A DNA stretch of 52,396 nt from the IMG/VR virus record IMGVR_UViG_3300036829_000063, positions 1 to 52,396 of that record. One strand, written 5' to 3'. Source of the stretch: a virus. Below are positions 13,901 to 22,726 of this stretch, in pieces. The position numbers were made by a program, and so were the translations under genes. The notes under the pieces were generated by a model. The model was not told the DNA's origin. It did no database searches and saw only the letters and a program-made list of their open reading frames with translations. Each line of letters opens with the position of its first letter. Position 1 is the first letter of the stretch.

Positions 13901-16900
13901 TCAGCCGGAATGGACAGAGCCGAGGCCCCATCGCTGGCTAGCGTCTCCAGCAGCGTAACCGGAGCTGTGGGCCGGGCCAATGATCCACCGCACGTGGACC
14001 TCACCAAGTCGCCACGGGCCGGGGTTGTATGGCTTGGCCGCCACCACTGTGGGTGAGGCCAGGACCGCCGCGCAAGCGATCACCACGGCCTGGACGAGGG
14101 AGCCGGTGTGCATCGCTGGGATCGAGATGGTGGCTGTGGCCGTGATCACACCGGGGCTGGCCTGAGCGCCGCCGTGGGGGCTGGCTGTCCCGATCGTGGC
14201 TGTGACCGAGACGACCGAGGGCGTGGCCTTGGTGATGGTCGACACCACGGGCGTGGTGATGGTGGCCGATACGGAGATGACAACTGGGTTGGCAACTGCG
14301 CCCGTGTTGGGTGCCGGGTTGCCAACTGTTGCGATCCCCGGCACCACTCCTGGGGTGACTTTGGTCCCGGTGTTGGGTGTGGTCGTCCCGAACGTTGCGA
14401 GAGCCGGCACCACGCCCGGGGTGGCAGTGCTGGCCGCACCCACCACGGCCGCCCCGATGGTGGCCAGGGCTGGCACCACGCCGGGCTTGGCTGTGGAGCT
14501 GGCCTGGATTACCGCCGCCCCGACCGTGGCGACCGAGGCCACCACGCCGGGCTTGGCTGTTTCCCCGGTGCTGGGGGCCGCCGCCCCGATCGTGGCCACG
14601 CTGGACACGACCGCCGGGGCCGGGATGCTGGCTGGCGAGGATGCGCCGATGGTGGCCACAGCCGGGACCACGGCTGGGGACGCGTTCTGATCCACGTAGG
14701 CCGTGGTGGTGAGCCTCAGCCGATCCCAGTAGTAATCCACCGAGGCCACGGCCGCACCCACACCCGGCCGGATGGCCGTGATCGTGCCGCCCGTGTTTTG
14801 GTTGGCCGCGCTGGTGTGGACCTCGGCTGGGGCACCGTCGTTTTTACCCGCGTAGAACCTCAGCTCACCCTGGCCGACGCTGGCGTCCCCGAGGATGAAC
14901 CCGGCTACCCGGAACCACTGGCCAGCGGTCCACGTGCCGGTTAGCTGAGCCATGACGCCAGCCGCCGCGTTAACAAGCTGGACGTTGCCCGCCGTGGTGA
15001 GCTGGATATACCCGGCCAGGGAGCTAGCGCCGGTCACGAACGTGATGACTCTGTGGTTGTGCGCCGGGAACGCTGAGAGCCAGAGGTCGATGGTGAAAAA
15101 CCACAACGGCTGGGTGCCGATGCTGGCCTTGTACTCCCCATAGACCGCCTCTCCCGTGGCGTCCGTGGTGATGTGATAGCTGAGCGTCCCCTCAGCTACC
15201 TGGGTACTGGAATAGGTGAAGGTCCCGCCAGCAGCAATTGGGACCGAATCGAATGCGTCCCCCGACGCGCCGCCACTGTTTCCGGCCGTGACCGTTACCC
15301 CGTTGGTGCCTCCCTCAGCGTTGAGGGAGAGCGCTGTTTTGGTGGCGCTTACCGTGGGAGCGCCGATGGTGGCCACGCCGGGCACCACCGAGGGCGTGAC
15401 CTTGCTCCCGGTATTGGGAGCTGGGCTGGGCACCGAGGCCACACAGGCCACCACGGCCGGTGTGACGGTTTCCCCGGTCTTGACCACCGTGGAGCCGACG
15501 CTGGCCGGGCAGGCAACCACCGGGGGTGTGGCCATGCTCCCGGCCCCGACTGTGGGTGAGCCGATGGTGGCCACACAAGAGATCACGCTGGGCTGGGTGG
15601 TGTTGAACGTGTCCGTCTGGGAGACCTGGGCCACCGCGTTGGTGGCATCCCAGCCTTGGAAGTTGACCGAGATCACCGAGCCGGTGTCCGTGATCGTGAT
15701 CCGGCCGTACTGGCGGGCCTCCCCGCCCGTGTTGTTATACAGGGCTGAGAACGTGGATTGCATCAGGCCGCCGCCCGTATTCAGCAGCGGGGCCGCGCAG
15801 TAGACCGGGAACCCTCCCCACGTGTTCTTAGCGGACGTGGCGTAACCCACCAGGTGGCTGTCACCATGCCAGAGCATCAGGTTTTTGACGGCCGCCCGGT
15901 TGGCGTTGATGTAGCTGATGATGGCCTGGCGCTCAGTGTCGTATGACCACCACTTGTCCGGCCCGTTGCTGATGGTGGGCGTCCCCATCCAAGCCACATC
16001 ACTGATGATGACCTTGAGTGGTTCGGACTGGACCAGCTCCGATTCCAGCCACGCCAACTGGGTGGCCCCGAGCATGGTCTTGGAGCCGTCATCGGTGTTG
16101 CCGCCGGGGCTCCGGTCCGTGTTCCGGATATCCACCATGATGAACCGGACGCGCCCGACCACCCATGATTGGTAGAGGCCGTGGACTGGGGTGTTGACGG
16201 TATCCCCGAGCGTCCCGAACGGGAATACCTGGCGGGCCGCTGCGATGTTGGCCGCCGTATACGCGTTATTGGAGTCCCCGTTGTCCGGGCCGGCCTCGTG
16301 GTCCGAACGGCAGTAGTAGCCCCAGGTGGTCTCCACCATGGCCGCCAGGCCGGGGATGCCAGCTATCTGGCTCTCGTAGACACCACGCTGGGTGTCGGTG
16401 CTGGTGGCCGTGCTCCCCGAGTAATCGAAGTCCCCGGTAAAGATCGTCAGGTCCGGAGCCCATGCCACCAGGTCATTGATGGCCGTGTTTTGGGCTGGGC
16501 TGGTCACATCTTGCTCAGCGACACAGGCCGCCAGGGCCACAGTGAAGCTAGCCGGGCTCCCCGAGGCCGCCAGGGTCTTACAGGAGCCGATGGGGCCGAC
16601 CAGCGTCTCCGCCCCGCCAGTGGGCGTGTCCGCCGCCTGGACGTAGTACCTCGTGGCCGCGCTGAGGCCGCTCACCGCGTGGGTGACGTACCCGTTTGCG
16701 TCTGGGGTCTGGGCGGATACAAAGCTCGGGCTGGTCATGCTCGGGCTGGTGGAGTACGCCAGCCGGACCGAGGTAGCGCCGGACAGTTTGGTGATGACAC
16801 CAAACCCGCTCGGGGTCGGTGCGCCAGCCACAAGCTGGGCCACGGTCCCCGGGAGCGGGACGATCGGGGCCGCCTTGATACCCAGGAGGAGACCAGCGGT

Positions 16901-18466
16901 TATCTGGGTGGTGCCAGTGAATGATCCGGCCACCGAGCCCGTGGTCCCATGCGCCACCTGGGCCTGGATAGCCGCGATCGTGCCCGTGTTGACCGTGCCT
17001 GAGCCCGAGCCGTTGGCCTGGCTACAGGCCGCCGTGTAGCCCGCCGGGACCGTGATATCCGGGGGTGTGCCACCAGAGCCGATGCGGTCCGCGCCAAGCC
17101 AGACCAGGAGGAGGCCGTCCGTGGTCGTGGTGATCCCGGCCGCCGTGATGGCGTTGCTGGCCGCGTTGCTCTGGCCAGAGCCCGGGGTGTCGGATGGGTC
17201 AAACGGGTGGGTGGTGCTAGTCACCGGGACCACACCGATAATCGCGTTCCACGTGTGGCTGATCGAGATGGTGAGCGTGTAGCTCCCCGAGGCCGCCGCC
17301 TTGGCCACGTCCGAGCTGTCCGCGATCTTGCTAAATAGCTGGGTGGACTCCGCTGGGGAGCTGGAGCTGTTGGCTGTCTCGGCCGAGAGGCTGTCCGCCG
17401 GGTCTGAGGTCCATGTGTGGCTGGCGAAACCGGCCACGGCCCAGATAAAGATCAGGTCACCGATGGCGCATGGCTGGGCCGGGACAGCCAGTGTCAGGGA
17501 ACCGCCGCCCGTGGTGACGGACTGGCACGAGCGGAGCGCCAGCGGGTTGACCAGCGGAGAGCCGATCGTGGCCGTGGCCGCCACCACGCTGGGAGTGACC
17601 TTTTCGCCCGTGTTCACGATGGCCGAGCCGATGGACGCCACGCACGCCACGACCGCCGGGGTGGGCTTGCTCACCGGGCTGGACGCCCCGATGGACGCCA
17701 CCGCCGCCACGACCGAGGGCGTTACCGTCTCCCCGGTAGTCACCGTGGCCGAGCCAACAGACGCCACGCACGCCACGACCGATGGTGTGGGTGTGGGAGC
17801 TGGTGGTTGGAACACCACCACGGCCCCGGCCAGGAACGCCCCAAGATTGGTGTAGCTGAAAGACTCGGACAGCGTGGCCCCGGATGTGGGGTTGGATTGC
17901 GTCCCGTAGATCCAATGCGCCCGAGTGCTGGTCGTCCCGTTGTCTCCGGTGTTGGTCCAGCCCGAGCCAGCTCCCAGAGTGGACGTGCCCTGAGCGCTCA
18001 GCGCGATGGACGCCGCACCGAGGGCGTAACAACCCGTCTGGGGCACATTGCCACTGGTGGTGACCACAAACGGGCTGGCTGTGGTGCCGGTAGCTGTCCC
18101 CGAAGCCCCCACGGGGGTGGTGGCGTCGACGCCGGCCAGCTCGTGGAGTTGAGCGGACAGCGTGGAGAACGTGGCCGTCCCGGTGTTCGTGGCCGAGACT
18201 GTGGGAGCCGCATCCGAACCGGCCGCCACCTTGCCGAAGTAGGTAACACTGGCCCGGCTGGAGCCCTTGATCGTGAGGAGCTGGGTCCAGCCCGCCGGCG
18301 TGCCCGGTGTCCCGCCGGTCGTGCCGCCCCAGTTGGTGACCTTGCAGACCAGGTAGTTACCGGCCGTCCGGGTCTGGCTGGCATCCCAGCTCGGGGACAC
18401 CGATGGGGCGTTAGTCCCCGAGCTAACCGCTGGCGCTGCCGGTGTGCCGACCTCAGTTACGGACAC
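13901..18466 (-). CDS. giant tail-fibre-like protein with embedded PhoD-like phosphatase and repeat arrays
   Basis: 1521 residues from GTG 18466 with GGGGAGG upstream. Apparent order: two beta-rich domains (about 1-224 and 306-545), an FN3-like segment (VRLAYSTSPSMTSPS, RYYVQAADTP), a PhoD/purple-acid-phosphatase-like domain (about 635-955), a concanavalin/LamG-like beta-sandwich (about 1040-1255), and three arrays of 20-22-residue repeats. The phosphatase keeps likely metal ligands: IFTGDFDYSG, YYCRSDHEAGPD (DHE) and LMLWHGDSHLVG (GDSH). The C-terminus ends HVRWIIGPAHSSGYAAGD. A minor tail or receptor-binding protein that cuts a phosphodiester in the host envelope, for example teichoic acid or phospholipid, is the natural reading; PhoD enzymes have such substrates. 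The substrate is not shown by sequence. The gene could also be a secreted phosphatase, but the repeats and neighbours favour a virion fibre. Confidence 0.85.
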   Translation of the reverse strand: MSVTEVGTPAAPAVSSGTNAPSVSPSWDASQTRTAGNYLVCKVTNWGGTTGGTPGTPAGWTQLLTIKGSSRASVTYFGKVAAGSDAAPTVSATNTGTATFSTLSAQLHELAGVDATTPVGASGTATGTTASPFVVTTSGNVPQTGCYALGAASIALSAQGTSTLGAGSGWTNTGDNGTTSTRAHWIYGTQSNPTSGATLSESFSYTNLGAFLAGAVVVFQPPAPTPTPSVVACVASVGSATVTTGETVTPSVVAAVASIGASSPVSKPTPAVVACVASIGSAIVNTGEKVTPSVVAATATIGSPLVNPLALRSCQSVTTGGGSLTLAVPAQPCAIGDLIFIWAVAGFASHTWTSDPADSLSAETANSSSSPAESTQLFSKIADSSDVAKAAASGSYTLTISISHTWNAIIGVVPVTSTTHPFDPSDTPGSGQSNAASNAITAAGITTTTDGLLLVWLGADRIGSGGTPPDITVPAGYTAACSQANGSGSGTVNTGTIAAIQAQVAHGTTGSVAGSFTGTTQITAGLLLGIKAAPIVPLPGTVAQLVAGAPTPSGFGVITKLSGATSVRLAYSTSPSMTSPSFVSAQTPDANGYVTHAVSGLSAATRYYVQAADTPTGGAETLVGPIGSCKTLAASGSPASFTVALAACVAEQDVTSPAQNTAINDLVAWAPDLTIFTGDFDYSGSTATSTDTQRGVYESQIAGIPGLAAMVETTWGYYCRSDHEAGPDNGDSNNAYTAANIAAARQVFPFGTLGDTVNTPVHGLYQSWVVGRVRFIMVDIRNTDRSPGGNTDDGSKTMLGATQLAWLESELVQSEPLKVIISDVAWMGTPTISNGPDKWWSYDTERQAIISYINANRAAVKNLMLWHGDSHLVGYATSAKNTWGGFPVYCAAPLLNTGGGLMQSTFSALYNNTGGEARQYGRITITDTGSVISVNFQGWDATNAVAQVSQTDTFNTTQPSVISCVATIGSPTVGAGSMATPPVVACPASVGSTVVKTGETVTPAVVACVASVPSPAPNTGSKVTPSVVPGVATIGAPTVSATKTALSLNAEGGTNGVTVTAGNSGGASGDAFDSVPIAAGGTFTYSSTQVAEGTLSYHITTDATGEAVYGEYKASIGTQPLWFFTIDLWLSAFPAHNHRVITFVTGASSLAGYIQLTTAGNVQLVNAAAGVMAQLTGTWTAGQWFRVAGFILGDASVGQGELRFYAGKNDGAPAEVHTSAANQNTGGTITAIRPGVGAAVASVDYYWDRLRLTTTAYVDQNASPAVVPAVATIGASSPASIPAPAVVSSVATIGAAAPSTGETAKPGVVASVATVGAAVIQASSTAKPGVVPALATIGAAVVGAASTATPGVVPALATFGTTTPNTGTKVTPGVVPGIATVGNPAPNTGAVANPVVISVSATITTPVVSTITKATPSVVSVTATIGTASPHGGAQASPGVITATATISIPAMHTGSLVQAVVIACAAVLASPTVVAAKPYNPGPWRLGEVHVRWIIGPAHSSGYAAGDASQRWGLGSVHSG
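14043..14693 (-). repeat. C-terminal repeat array, about ten units of 20-22 residues
   Basis: Degenerate units of the form TP-x-VV-x-x-VATIG-x(8-10), for example PGVVPALATIGAAV and PSVVSVTATIGTAS, encoded in the giant tail protein. Ala, Val, Thr and Gly dominate, without charge. A beta-solenoid or stalk is likely. Confidence 0.8.
15354..15597 (-). repeat. middle repeat array, about four units
   Basis: Same unit as the C-terminal array (PSVISCVATIGSPTV, PAVVACVASVPSPAP), placed between the phosphatase and the LamG-like domain. Confidence 0.75.
17553..17793 (-). repeat. N-proximal repeat array, about four units
   Basis: Same unit (PSVVACVASVGSATV, PAVVACVASIGSAIV), linking the first two beta-rich domains. 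All three arrays act as interdomain spacers. Confidence 0.75.
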
Positions 18467-18502
18467 CGCACGCCTCCCCGGAGCCGGTTAGAGCTGGAGA
18501 GA

Positions 18503-19012
18503 TTACGGGGTGATGTCGATCTCGGTTAGCCCGGTAGCGGACCACTGGATACCGAAGATCCCGGCCACGGTGGAGAAGTCCGCGCCGAAGTTGACCAGAA
18601 TCCACAGCGCGTCCACCAGGTCCGATGGGGCCGTGACCGGATCAGCGTAGATCAGGCACGCGTGGGCCAGGGACAGCGTGGTCCCGGACACAGCGATATC
18701 CGCCATATCCCAGCGGACAGCGCCAGCCGTGCCCTCCGCCACGGTGGGAGCTGTGGATGTGGCACCCGAGGCCGCCGCGCTCAGCGCTACACCACCCGTG
18801 GCCCAGCCGGTCCCGGAGATCTCATTGGTGTTGGCCCAGTTGGGGGTGGCCGAGGAGAAGTTAGCCAGCCCGGACCCGTCCGTGGGTGCGCTGGACAACA
18901 GGCTGATCTTGGCCCCGGTGTCCGTCAACCGCATGGTGCCGGTTGTGAGGGCCGTCCCCTTAAGGAACTCCTGGAGCGTGTGGACGTAGAGCCCGCTCTT
19001 GGTGAATGCCAC
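18503..19012 (-). CDS. phage structural protein of the MAFTKSGLY type
   Basis: 169 residues from GTG 19012 (AGAGGG upstream). The opening AFTKSGLYVHTLQEFL, the central NWANTNEISGTGWATGGVAL and the end NFGADFSTVAGIFGIQW match a widespread small virion-associated family of tailed phages, whose members begin similarly and carry an NEVSGTGY-like motif. Biochemical function is not established in what I know; members sit next to tail or head genes. Here it precedes the giant fibre gene by 36 bases, consistent with a tail-tip or decoration role. Confidence 0.75.
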   Translation of the reverse strand: MAFTKSGLYVHTLQEFLKGTALTTGTMRLTDTGAKISLLSSAPTDGSGLANFSSATPNWANTNEISGTGWATGGVALSAAASGATSTAPTVAEGTAGAVRWDMADIAVSGTTLSLAHACLIYADPVTAPSDLVDALWILVNFGADFSTVAGIFGIQWSATGLTEIDITP

Positions 19013-19016
19013 CGGA

Positions 19017-19397
19017 TTACCCTCTCACCGCATCGCCAGCCACCCGGAATCCCGGCTGGCCATGTGCTTCCCTGATCCGCTGGCGGGCTGTCTGTAGGTC
19101 CAAGGCTCTGGCTTGCTCGGCCTGGCGGATCTCACCGTCCATGCTTCCGTCTGCCAACTCCTGGGCCGCCGCGTACTCATCGGCCAGGCCACCGGGATCG
19201 TGGACATGAGCCATGGCGTCCGCGCGGGCCTCGTCCAGCCGCCGGGCCGTGACCAGCGCCATGGGCATGTCATACGGCCCGTCGTCTGTGGGGACGCTGA
19301 CGGTCCGACCAGGCTCGGCCAGCGCCTCGGTGTGGGCCTCAGCAGCCGAGGCCACCCGGTCCACATGATCGTCTAGTGTTACGGGCTGGTCAGCCAC
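19017..19397 (-). CDS. hypothetical helical protein
   Basis: 126 residues from GTG 19397 in an 8-base overlap with the preceding stop. It is mostly charged helix (LDDHVDRVASAAEAHTEAL, LDEARADAMAHVHDPG, IRQAEQARALDLQTARQR). Possibly a coiled coil. Function unknown; gene order places it with the tail-fibre unit. Confidence 0.7.
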   Translation of the reverse strand: MADQPVTLDDHVDRVASAAEAHTEALAEPGRTVSVPTDDGPYDMPMALVTARRLDEARADAMAHVHDPGGLADEYAAAQELADGSMDGEIRQAEQARALDLQTARQRIREAHGQPGFRVAGDAVRG

Positions 19398-19629
19398 GAT
19401 CGGGCCACCTAACTGTCTGGGGAGTCACCAGGGCGTCCAGCCGGTGGCTAACGCCGCTCCCGGGCCTGGAGTGTTCGGTTTGTGAACCCTCCGGGATGGT
19501 GGTGGTCTTGGTCCTGGTGCCATCCTCGGCCGTGGCCGTGGTGACCTTGGGCTTACCCGGACGACCGCCTGGCGCGTAGCTCAGTCCCATGATCTTGTCC
19601 CGGAGCGCTTGGCCCGTCTCACCAGCCAT
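19390..19629 (-). CDS. hypothetical, basic and Thr-rich
   Basis: 79 residues; the start at ATG 19629 (MAGETGQALRDKI) has GAGGGATGG upstream. An upstream in-frame ATG exists but lies closer to the hairpin at 19658. The middle is Lys/Thr rich (KPKVTTATAEDGTRTKTTT) and likely disordered. First gene after that terminator, so it probably heads the fibre unit. Confidence 0.6.
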   Translation of the reverse strand: MAGETGQALRDKIMGLSYAPGGRPGKPKVTTATAEDGTRTKTTTIPEGSQTEHSRPGSGVSHRLDALVTPQTVRWPDRG

Positions 19630-19657
19630 GATCACCATCCCTCTGGGTGCAAATGGT

Positions 19658-19691
19658 AGCGCCACCGGCCGTGGTCGTGGCCGGTGGCGCT
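19658..19691 (-). terminator. hairpin between small-gene block and fibre unit
   Basis: AGCGCCACCGGCC (19658-19670) and GGCCGGTGGCGCT (19679-19691), perfect 13-base stem, 8-base loop, 18 bases after the stop of the 19709 gene. Confidence 0.7.
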
Positions 19692-19708
19692 CCGTTGGGG
19701 TGATCTAG

Positions 19709-20026
19709 TTACTTGCTTGCTGGTGGCTTCCCGCCGCCGAACGCACGCCCCAGGGCCGCCATGGCCGCCCCCAACCGGGTCGTCATCACGATGGAGACCT
19801 CCCGGCTAACCTCCGCCAGGTTGGCCATAGCCCACACCGACATGGTCTTGCATCCCGGGCATGTCACCAGAGACGCCAGCGCTGTTAGCTCCGCCCCGGT
19901 TGGGGCGTGGCCGCACGCTGCCTGACCCAGCCACGCATAGTGGATCTTGTCAGCCGTAATCTCCTGGGCCAGCTTTCGCCGCTGAGCCCATGCGGCCCGC
20001 ATTCCCCAGACCTCCCGGGCCGCCAT
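19709..20026 (-). CDS. hypothetical with His/Cys pairs
   Basis: 105 residues: a basic start (MAAREVWGMRAAWAQRRKLA), then IHYAWLGQAACGHAPTG and LVTCPGCKTM. CGH and CPGC could make a zinc site; actinophage proteins with a similar H-C-H-CxxC layout are common. A long helix follows (VSIVMTTRLGAAMAALGRAF). Coupled to its upstream neighbour by a one-base overlap. Confidence 0.7.
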   Translation of the reverse strand: MAAREVWGMRAAWAQRRKLAQEITADKIHYAWLGQAACGHAPTGAELTALASLVTCPGCKTMSVWAMANLAEVSREVSIVMTTRLGAAMAALGRAFGGGKPPASK

Positions 20027-20361
20027 CAGGTCCGCCCTCCCTCGTGTGGGTCGAACAGGGTCACGCCGTCCCGCTTAAACCACTCGTCAGATTCATGGAT
20101 GGCCACATCCCGGAACAGCCGCTTGAGATGGTCCAGCATCCATCCCTCCGCGTGCTCCGGGGCTATGCCATACATCTCCAGATCCGGGAGCGGGTACGTG
20201 TGGACGATGGCGGTAGGTTGCCCGGTGCGCGTGTCCATGGTCTTGACGATCACCCGGAGCCGACACTCCAGATGGCCCAGGATCGGATCACGGACCGCAT
20301 CCACTTTCAGCTCTGTGAGTGGCATCCACGTACATTCCGCCACCAGTTCATCCCACCGCAT
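20026..20361 (-). CDS. hypothetical protein
   Basis: 111 residues; start at ATG 20361 (MRWDELVAECTWMPL), overlapping the upstream gene by 14 bases, with GGGGAGG very close by. LECRLRVIVKTMDTR and PTAIVHTYPLPDLEMYG suggest a beta-hairpin, followed by helices with GWMLDHLKRLFRDVAIHES. No known motif. Confidence 0.7.
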   Translation of the reverse strand: MRWDELVAECTWMPLTELKVDAVRDPILGHLECRLRVIVKTMDTRTGQPTAIVHTYPLPDLEMYGIAPEHAEGWMLDHLKRLFRDVAIHESDEWFKRDGVTLFDPHEGGRT

Positions 20362-20563
20362 CGGGCCTCCCCATGGCCTCCAGGACACCCACCAGCGCGT
20401 CCACCCGGTCCCCCACGTAGAGCATCGCGTGGACCTGGGCCAGCGCGCACCCGTCCGCCATGGACACGTTGGCCAGATCCGGGGGTGTGGTGTCCAGTGT
20501 GGCCATGATGTTCCCCGTGATCCGCTCGGCCTCCGCCTTGTGATCTACCCGGAGCGTGGCCAT
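20348..20563 (-). CDS. hypothetical protein
   Basis: 71 residues from ATG 20563, coupled to the upstream stop (TGATG). Predicted helical throughout (LRVDHKAEAERITGNIM, CALAQVHAMLYVGDRVDALVGVLEAM). No family recognised. Confidence 0.7.
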   Translation of the reverse strand: MATLRVDHKAEAERITGNIMATLDTTPPDLANVSMADGCALAQVHAMLYVGDRVDALVGVLEAMGRPDAVG

Positions 20564-21114
20564 CACTCACCACCCAGCATGGAGTCCACCCAGTCCGGAT
20601 GGTTGACCGCCATGTTTACGGCCGCCTGGATACGCGCCGCCGTCTCCTCGGACCCGATCTCGTGGCCGATGGCCAGCACCAGGACAGTCCGCTCCGGAAG
20701 TGGGGGCCGCTTATCCCCATCCAGGTGAGACGCCTCCAGCACATCCTGTAGCTCCCCGGCCGCCGTCATCAGGCCACGGTCCAGACTCGTGGGCTGGCCG
20801 GGCCTCGTGGGCGTCTCCCACGCCTTGACCAGCTCAGCCAGCCGGGCCTCCACCCACTGGAGCCGGGCCAGCTCACCATCCGCCGCCACCACGTCGAAGC
20901 ACACCCGGAGGAGATTCTGGGCGGAGATCTTGGTCTGGCTCCCGGTAAACCGCATCCCAGCCACCATGTAGGCCGCCGCCACCTGGCCCATCTCCAGCGC
21001 CTCGGCCGTGGACAGCTTCCCGTCCTGGGCCTTGATCAGAGCCTCACCTGGGGTGAGGCTGGCCTTGGCCTTAAGATCCCGAGCGATGCCCTCCAGGACC
21101 GGCTCCCCGGTCAT
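20563..21114 (-). CDS. hypothetical, helical
   Basis: 183 residues from ATG 21114 (MTGEPVLEGIARDLKAKA), coupled to the stop of the zinc-ribbon gene. All-helical with LSTAEALEMGQVAAAYMVAG and RTVLVLAIGHEIGSEETAA. No enzyme motif seen. It may work with the upstream multi-zinc protein, given shared translation, but this is only context. Confidence 0.7.
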   Translation of the reverse strand: MTGEPVLEGIARDLKAKASLTPGEALIKAQDGKLSTAEALEMGQVAAAYMVAGMRFTGSQTKISAQNLLRVCFDVVAADGELARLQWVEARLAELVKAWETPTRPGQPTSLDRGLMTAAGELQDVLEASHLDGDKRPPLPERTVLVLAIGHEIGSEETAARIQAAVNMAVNHPDWVDSMLGGE

Positions 21115-22403
21115 CACCCAGCCGCCTTTCCCCGGATCTCCGAGAGGATGGCCATCAGGTCCATCACGCACGTGATGACCTCGGCCTCGTCCATCTCCTC
21201 CAGCATCAGATTCCCAGCCCAGATCTGGGCCGCCGTGGCGTCCTCCGACAGCCTCAGCTCCAGTGTCTTGGGCATCATGTCCATGAGGCCGAGCGCGTCC
21301 AGCAGATCACCCCACTGAGGCGAGATCTGGCCGTTGGGCATCATCTCCCGGATCAGGAGCCGGGCCGCCACCCGGTGGATCTCCTGGTCCGTCATCGCCA
21401 GCTCCCGGATGAGCGCCACGGCCTCCATCGGGGTGAGCGTGAAACGCCGGTCTCCGGGCATGTGGAGCTGGGCACCTGGGCCGCCTATCGGGAGCCCGGC
21501 CCCGTTCACTGGCATGGTGGCCCGGACCGCCGGGGCTGGCATGTGGGGCATGGCGTCATCCGGGGCCATGCCGCAGATCTCAAACTCCCGTTGAGGATCG
21601 TCTATGCCGATTCCGGTCCGCCGCCACACAGCGGCCCCGTTAGCGTCGACGCCAGCTCTCCGGATGGACTTGAGGCACCATCGGCACGAGGTCGACTCCG
21701 GGCCGGCGTGGTGGCGGGCCGCCCCCGGTGGCGGAGCACACGCCAGGAACCCATCCCGGTTGGTCCATAGCTTGTCCTGACGTTGCCAGACTTGCTCTCC
21801 ACAGCCCGAGCATCGCCCGGTGGGAGCCTCGTCAAGCGGGTAATTGATCTGTCCGGCCACCTGGTGAAGTCTCCCCGGTCGATGTGTCAGGCCGCCAAGA
21901 CAAGGCCGCCCGTCCGGGGCTACCCACGGAGCCGCCTCGGATGCGTTCCCGAGCTTGCTCCCCCGGACGACCGCCGTCCCGCATATGGAGCACCGGGGGT
22001 TATCCGAATCCCACGACCGCACCGAATCGTAGAGCTTGCCCCAGTCCACCGTGACGCCAGGGTCACCTGGCGGATAGCTCGGCCGCCGCGTCCGGTACGG
22101 GTCAACGTGGGCCGCCGGGCCGGGGTCCATCACATCCTCCGGGCTCGGCTTCCCGGCCGCCCACGCGCCGAGATAGCCAATGTTGGCGATCGGAACCGTG
22201 TCCACCCACGGGACACCGACCATCATCGGGCCGAGTGCTTCCGGGGCCACATGGGCTATCCCAGCGTCCGGGTTTCGCTGATGCCGATGGTGGGCCGTCT
22301 CCGAACAGTAGAAAGTGCCAGTCTGGGTGTTGGCCCAGTGGCTTCCCGCATCCCATCGGATCAGATTCGCTCCGCACGGCCCGCAGGTCGTGACCTCTAT
22401 CAT
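21114..22403 (-). CDS. multi-zinc-ribbon protein
   Basis: 429 residues from ATG 22403 (MIEVTTCGPCGANLI) after GGAGAGGAG. At least four CxxC knuckles are visible: CGPC near the start with FYCSETAHHRH after it, CSICGTAVV, CSGCGEQVW and CRWCLKSI. The C-terminal third is helical (FTLTPMEAVALIRELAMTD, MEEMDE-like LMLEEMDEAEVI). Several zinc ribbons in one protein suggest nucleic-acid or transcription-machinery contact, but no catalytic motif is present. It heads a leftward unit and has its own palindrome. I do not know the family. Confidence 0.75.
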   Translation of the reverse strand: MIEVTTCGPCGANLIRWDAGSHWANTQTGTFYCSETAHHRHQRNPDAGIAHVAPEALGPMMVGVPWVDTVPIANIGYLGAWAAGKPSPEDVMDPGPAAHVDPYRTRRPSYPPGDPGVTVDWGKLYDSVRSWDSDNPRCSICGTAVVRGSKLGNASEAAPWVAPDGRPCLGGLTHRPGRLHQVAGQINYPLDEAPTGRCSGCGEQVWQRQDKLWTNRDGFLACAPPPGAARHHAGPESTSCRWCLKSIRRAGVDANGAAVWRRTGIGIDDPQREFEICGMAPDDAMPHMPAPAVRATMPVNGAGLPIGGPGAQLHMPGDRRFTLTPMEAVALIRELAMTDQEIHRVAARLLIREMMPNGQISPQWGDLLDALGLMDMMPKTLELRLSEDATAAQIWAGNLMLEEMDEAEVITCVMDLMAILSEIRGKAAG

Positions 22404-22424
22404 CGTGGACTCCTCTCCGTAGAT

Positions 22425-22436
22425 CCCCACGTGTGG
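22425..22436 (-). promoter_or_regulatory. palindromic operator for the zinc-ribbon unit
   Basis: CCCCACGTGTGG with core CACGTG, 21 bases before the gene start and directly upstream of GGAGAGGAG. The spacing to the start is too short for a promoter with a normal leader, so repression by occlusion or a leaderless-like start are options. Confidence 0.5.
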
Positions 22437-22447
22437 TCTGTCTAACG

Positions 22448-22726
22448 CTACTCGGGCTGGGTCTCATCCTCATACGGCTGGACCGTCCCGCCTGTGACCT
22501 CCTCACCGTTCACCAGGAGCCGCCACGCCGTACCCCGGTCTCTGGCCATGGCCACCGCGATGATCCGCCCCAGCCGCCACGCCGCATTACCAGCCACGTC
22601 TCTGACTACCGGATAGGCCAGGTCTCCCGCCTGGACCACAAGATCATCATCGGGATACGCGCCGCCGAACTGGGCCAGGAGCGCGTCCATCTCCGGGACA
22701 CCCGGCCGCGTAAGGTCGACTCTCAA
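22448..22726 (-). CDS. hypothetical, small beta-rich protein
   Basis: 92 residues if it starts at TTG 22726, which overlaps the upstream stop by four bases; an internal ATG would give a shorter form. LVVQAGDLAYPVVRDVAG, WRLGRIIAVAMARDRG and WRLLVNGEEVTGG look like a small beta-barrel. Function unknown. Last gene before the 22425 palindrome. Confidence 0.55.
   Translation of the reverse strand: MRVDLTRPGVPEMDALLAQFGGAYPDDDLVVQAGDLAYPVVRDVAGNAAWRLGRIIAVAMARDRGTAWRLLVNGEEVTGGTVQPYEDETQPE

Noticed and set aside
14108-14944. Gly/His/Arg-rich plus-strand frame over the repeat array
   Set aside because: Antisense reading of the repeat codons; composition is an artefact of the repeats.
14043-17793. 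CRISPR-like or other DNA repeat array
   Set aside because: The periodicity is at protein level in one reading frame, with diverged DNA and no constant spacers.
13901-18466. Diversity-generating retroelement target in the fibre gene
   Set aside because: No reverse transcriptase or template repeat is visible in the window.
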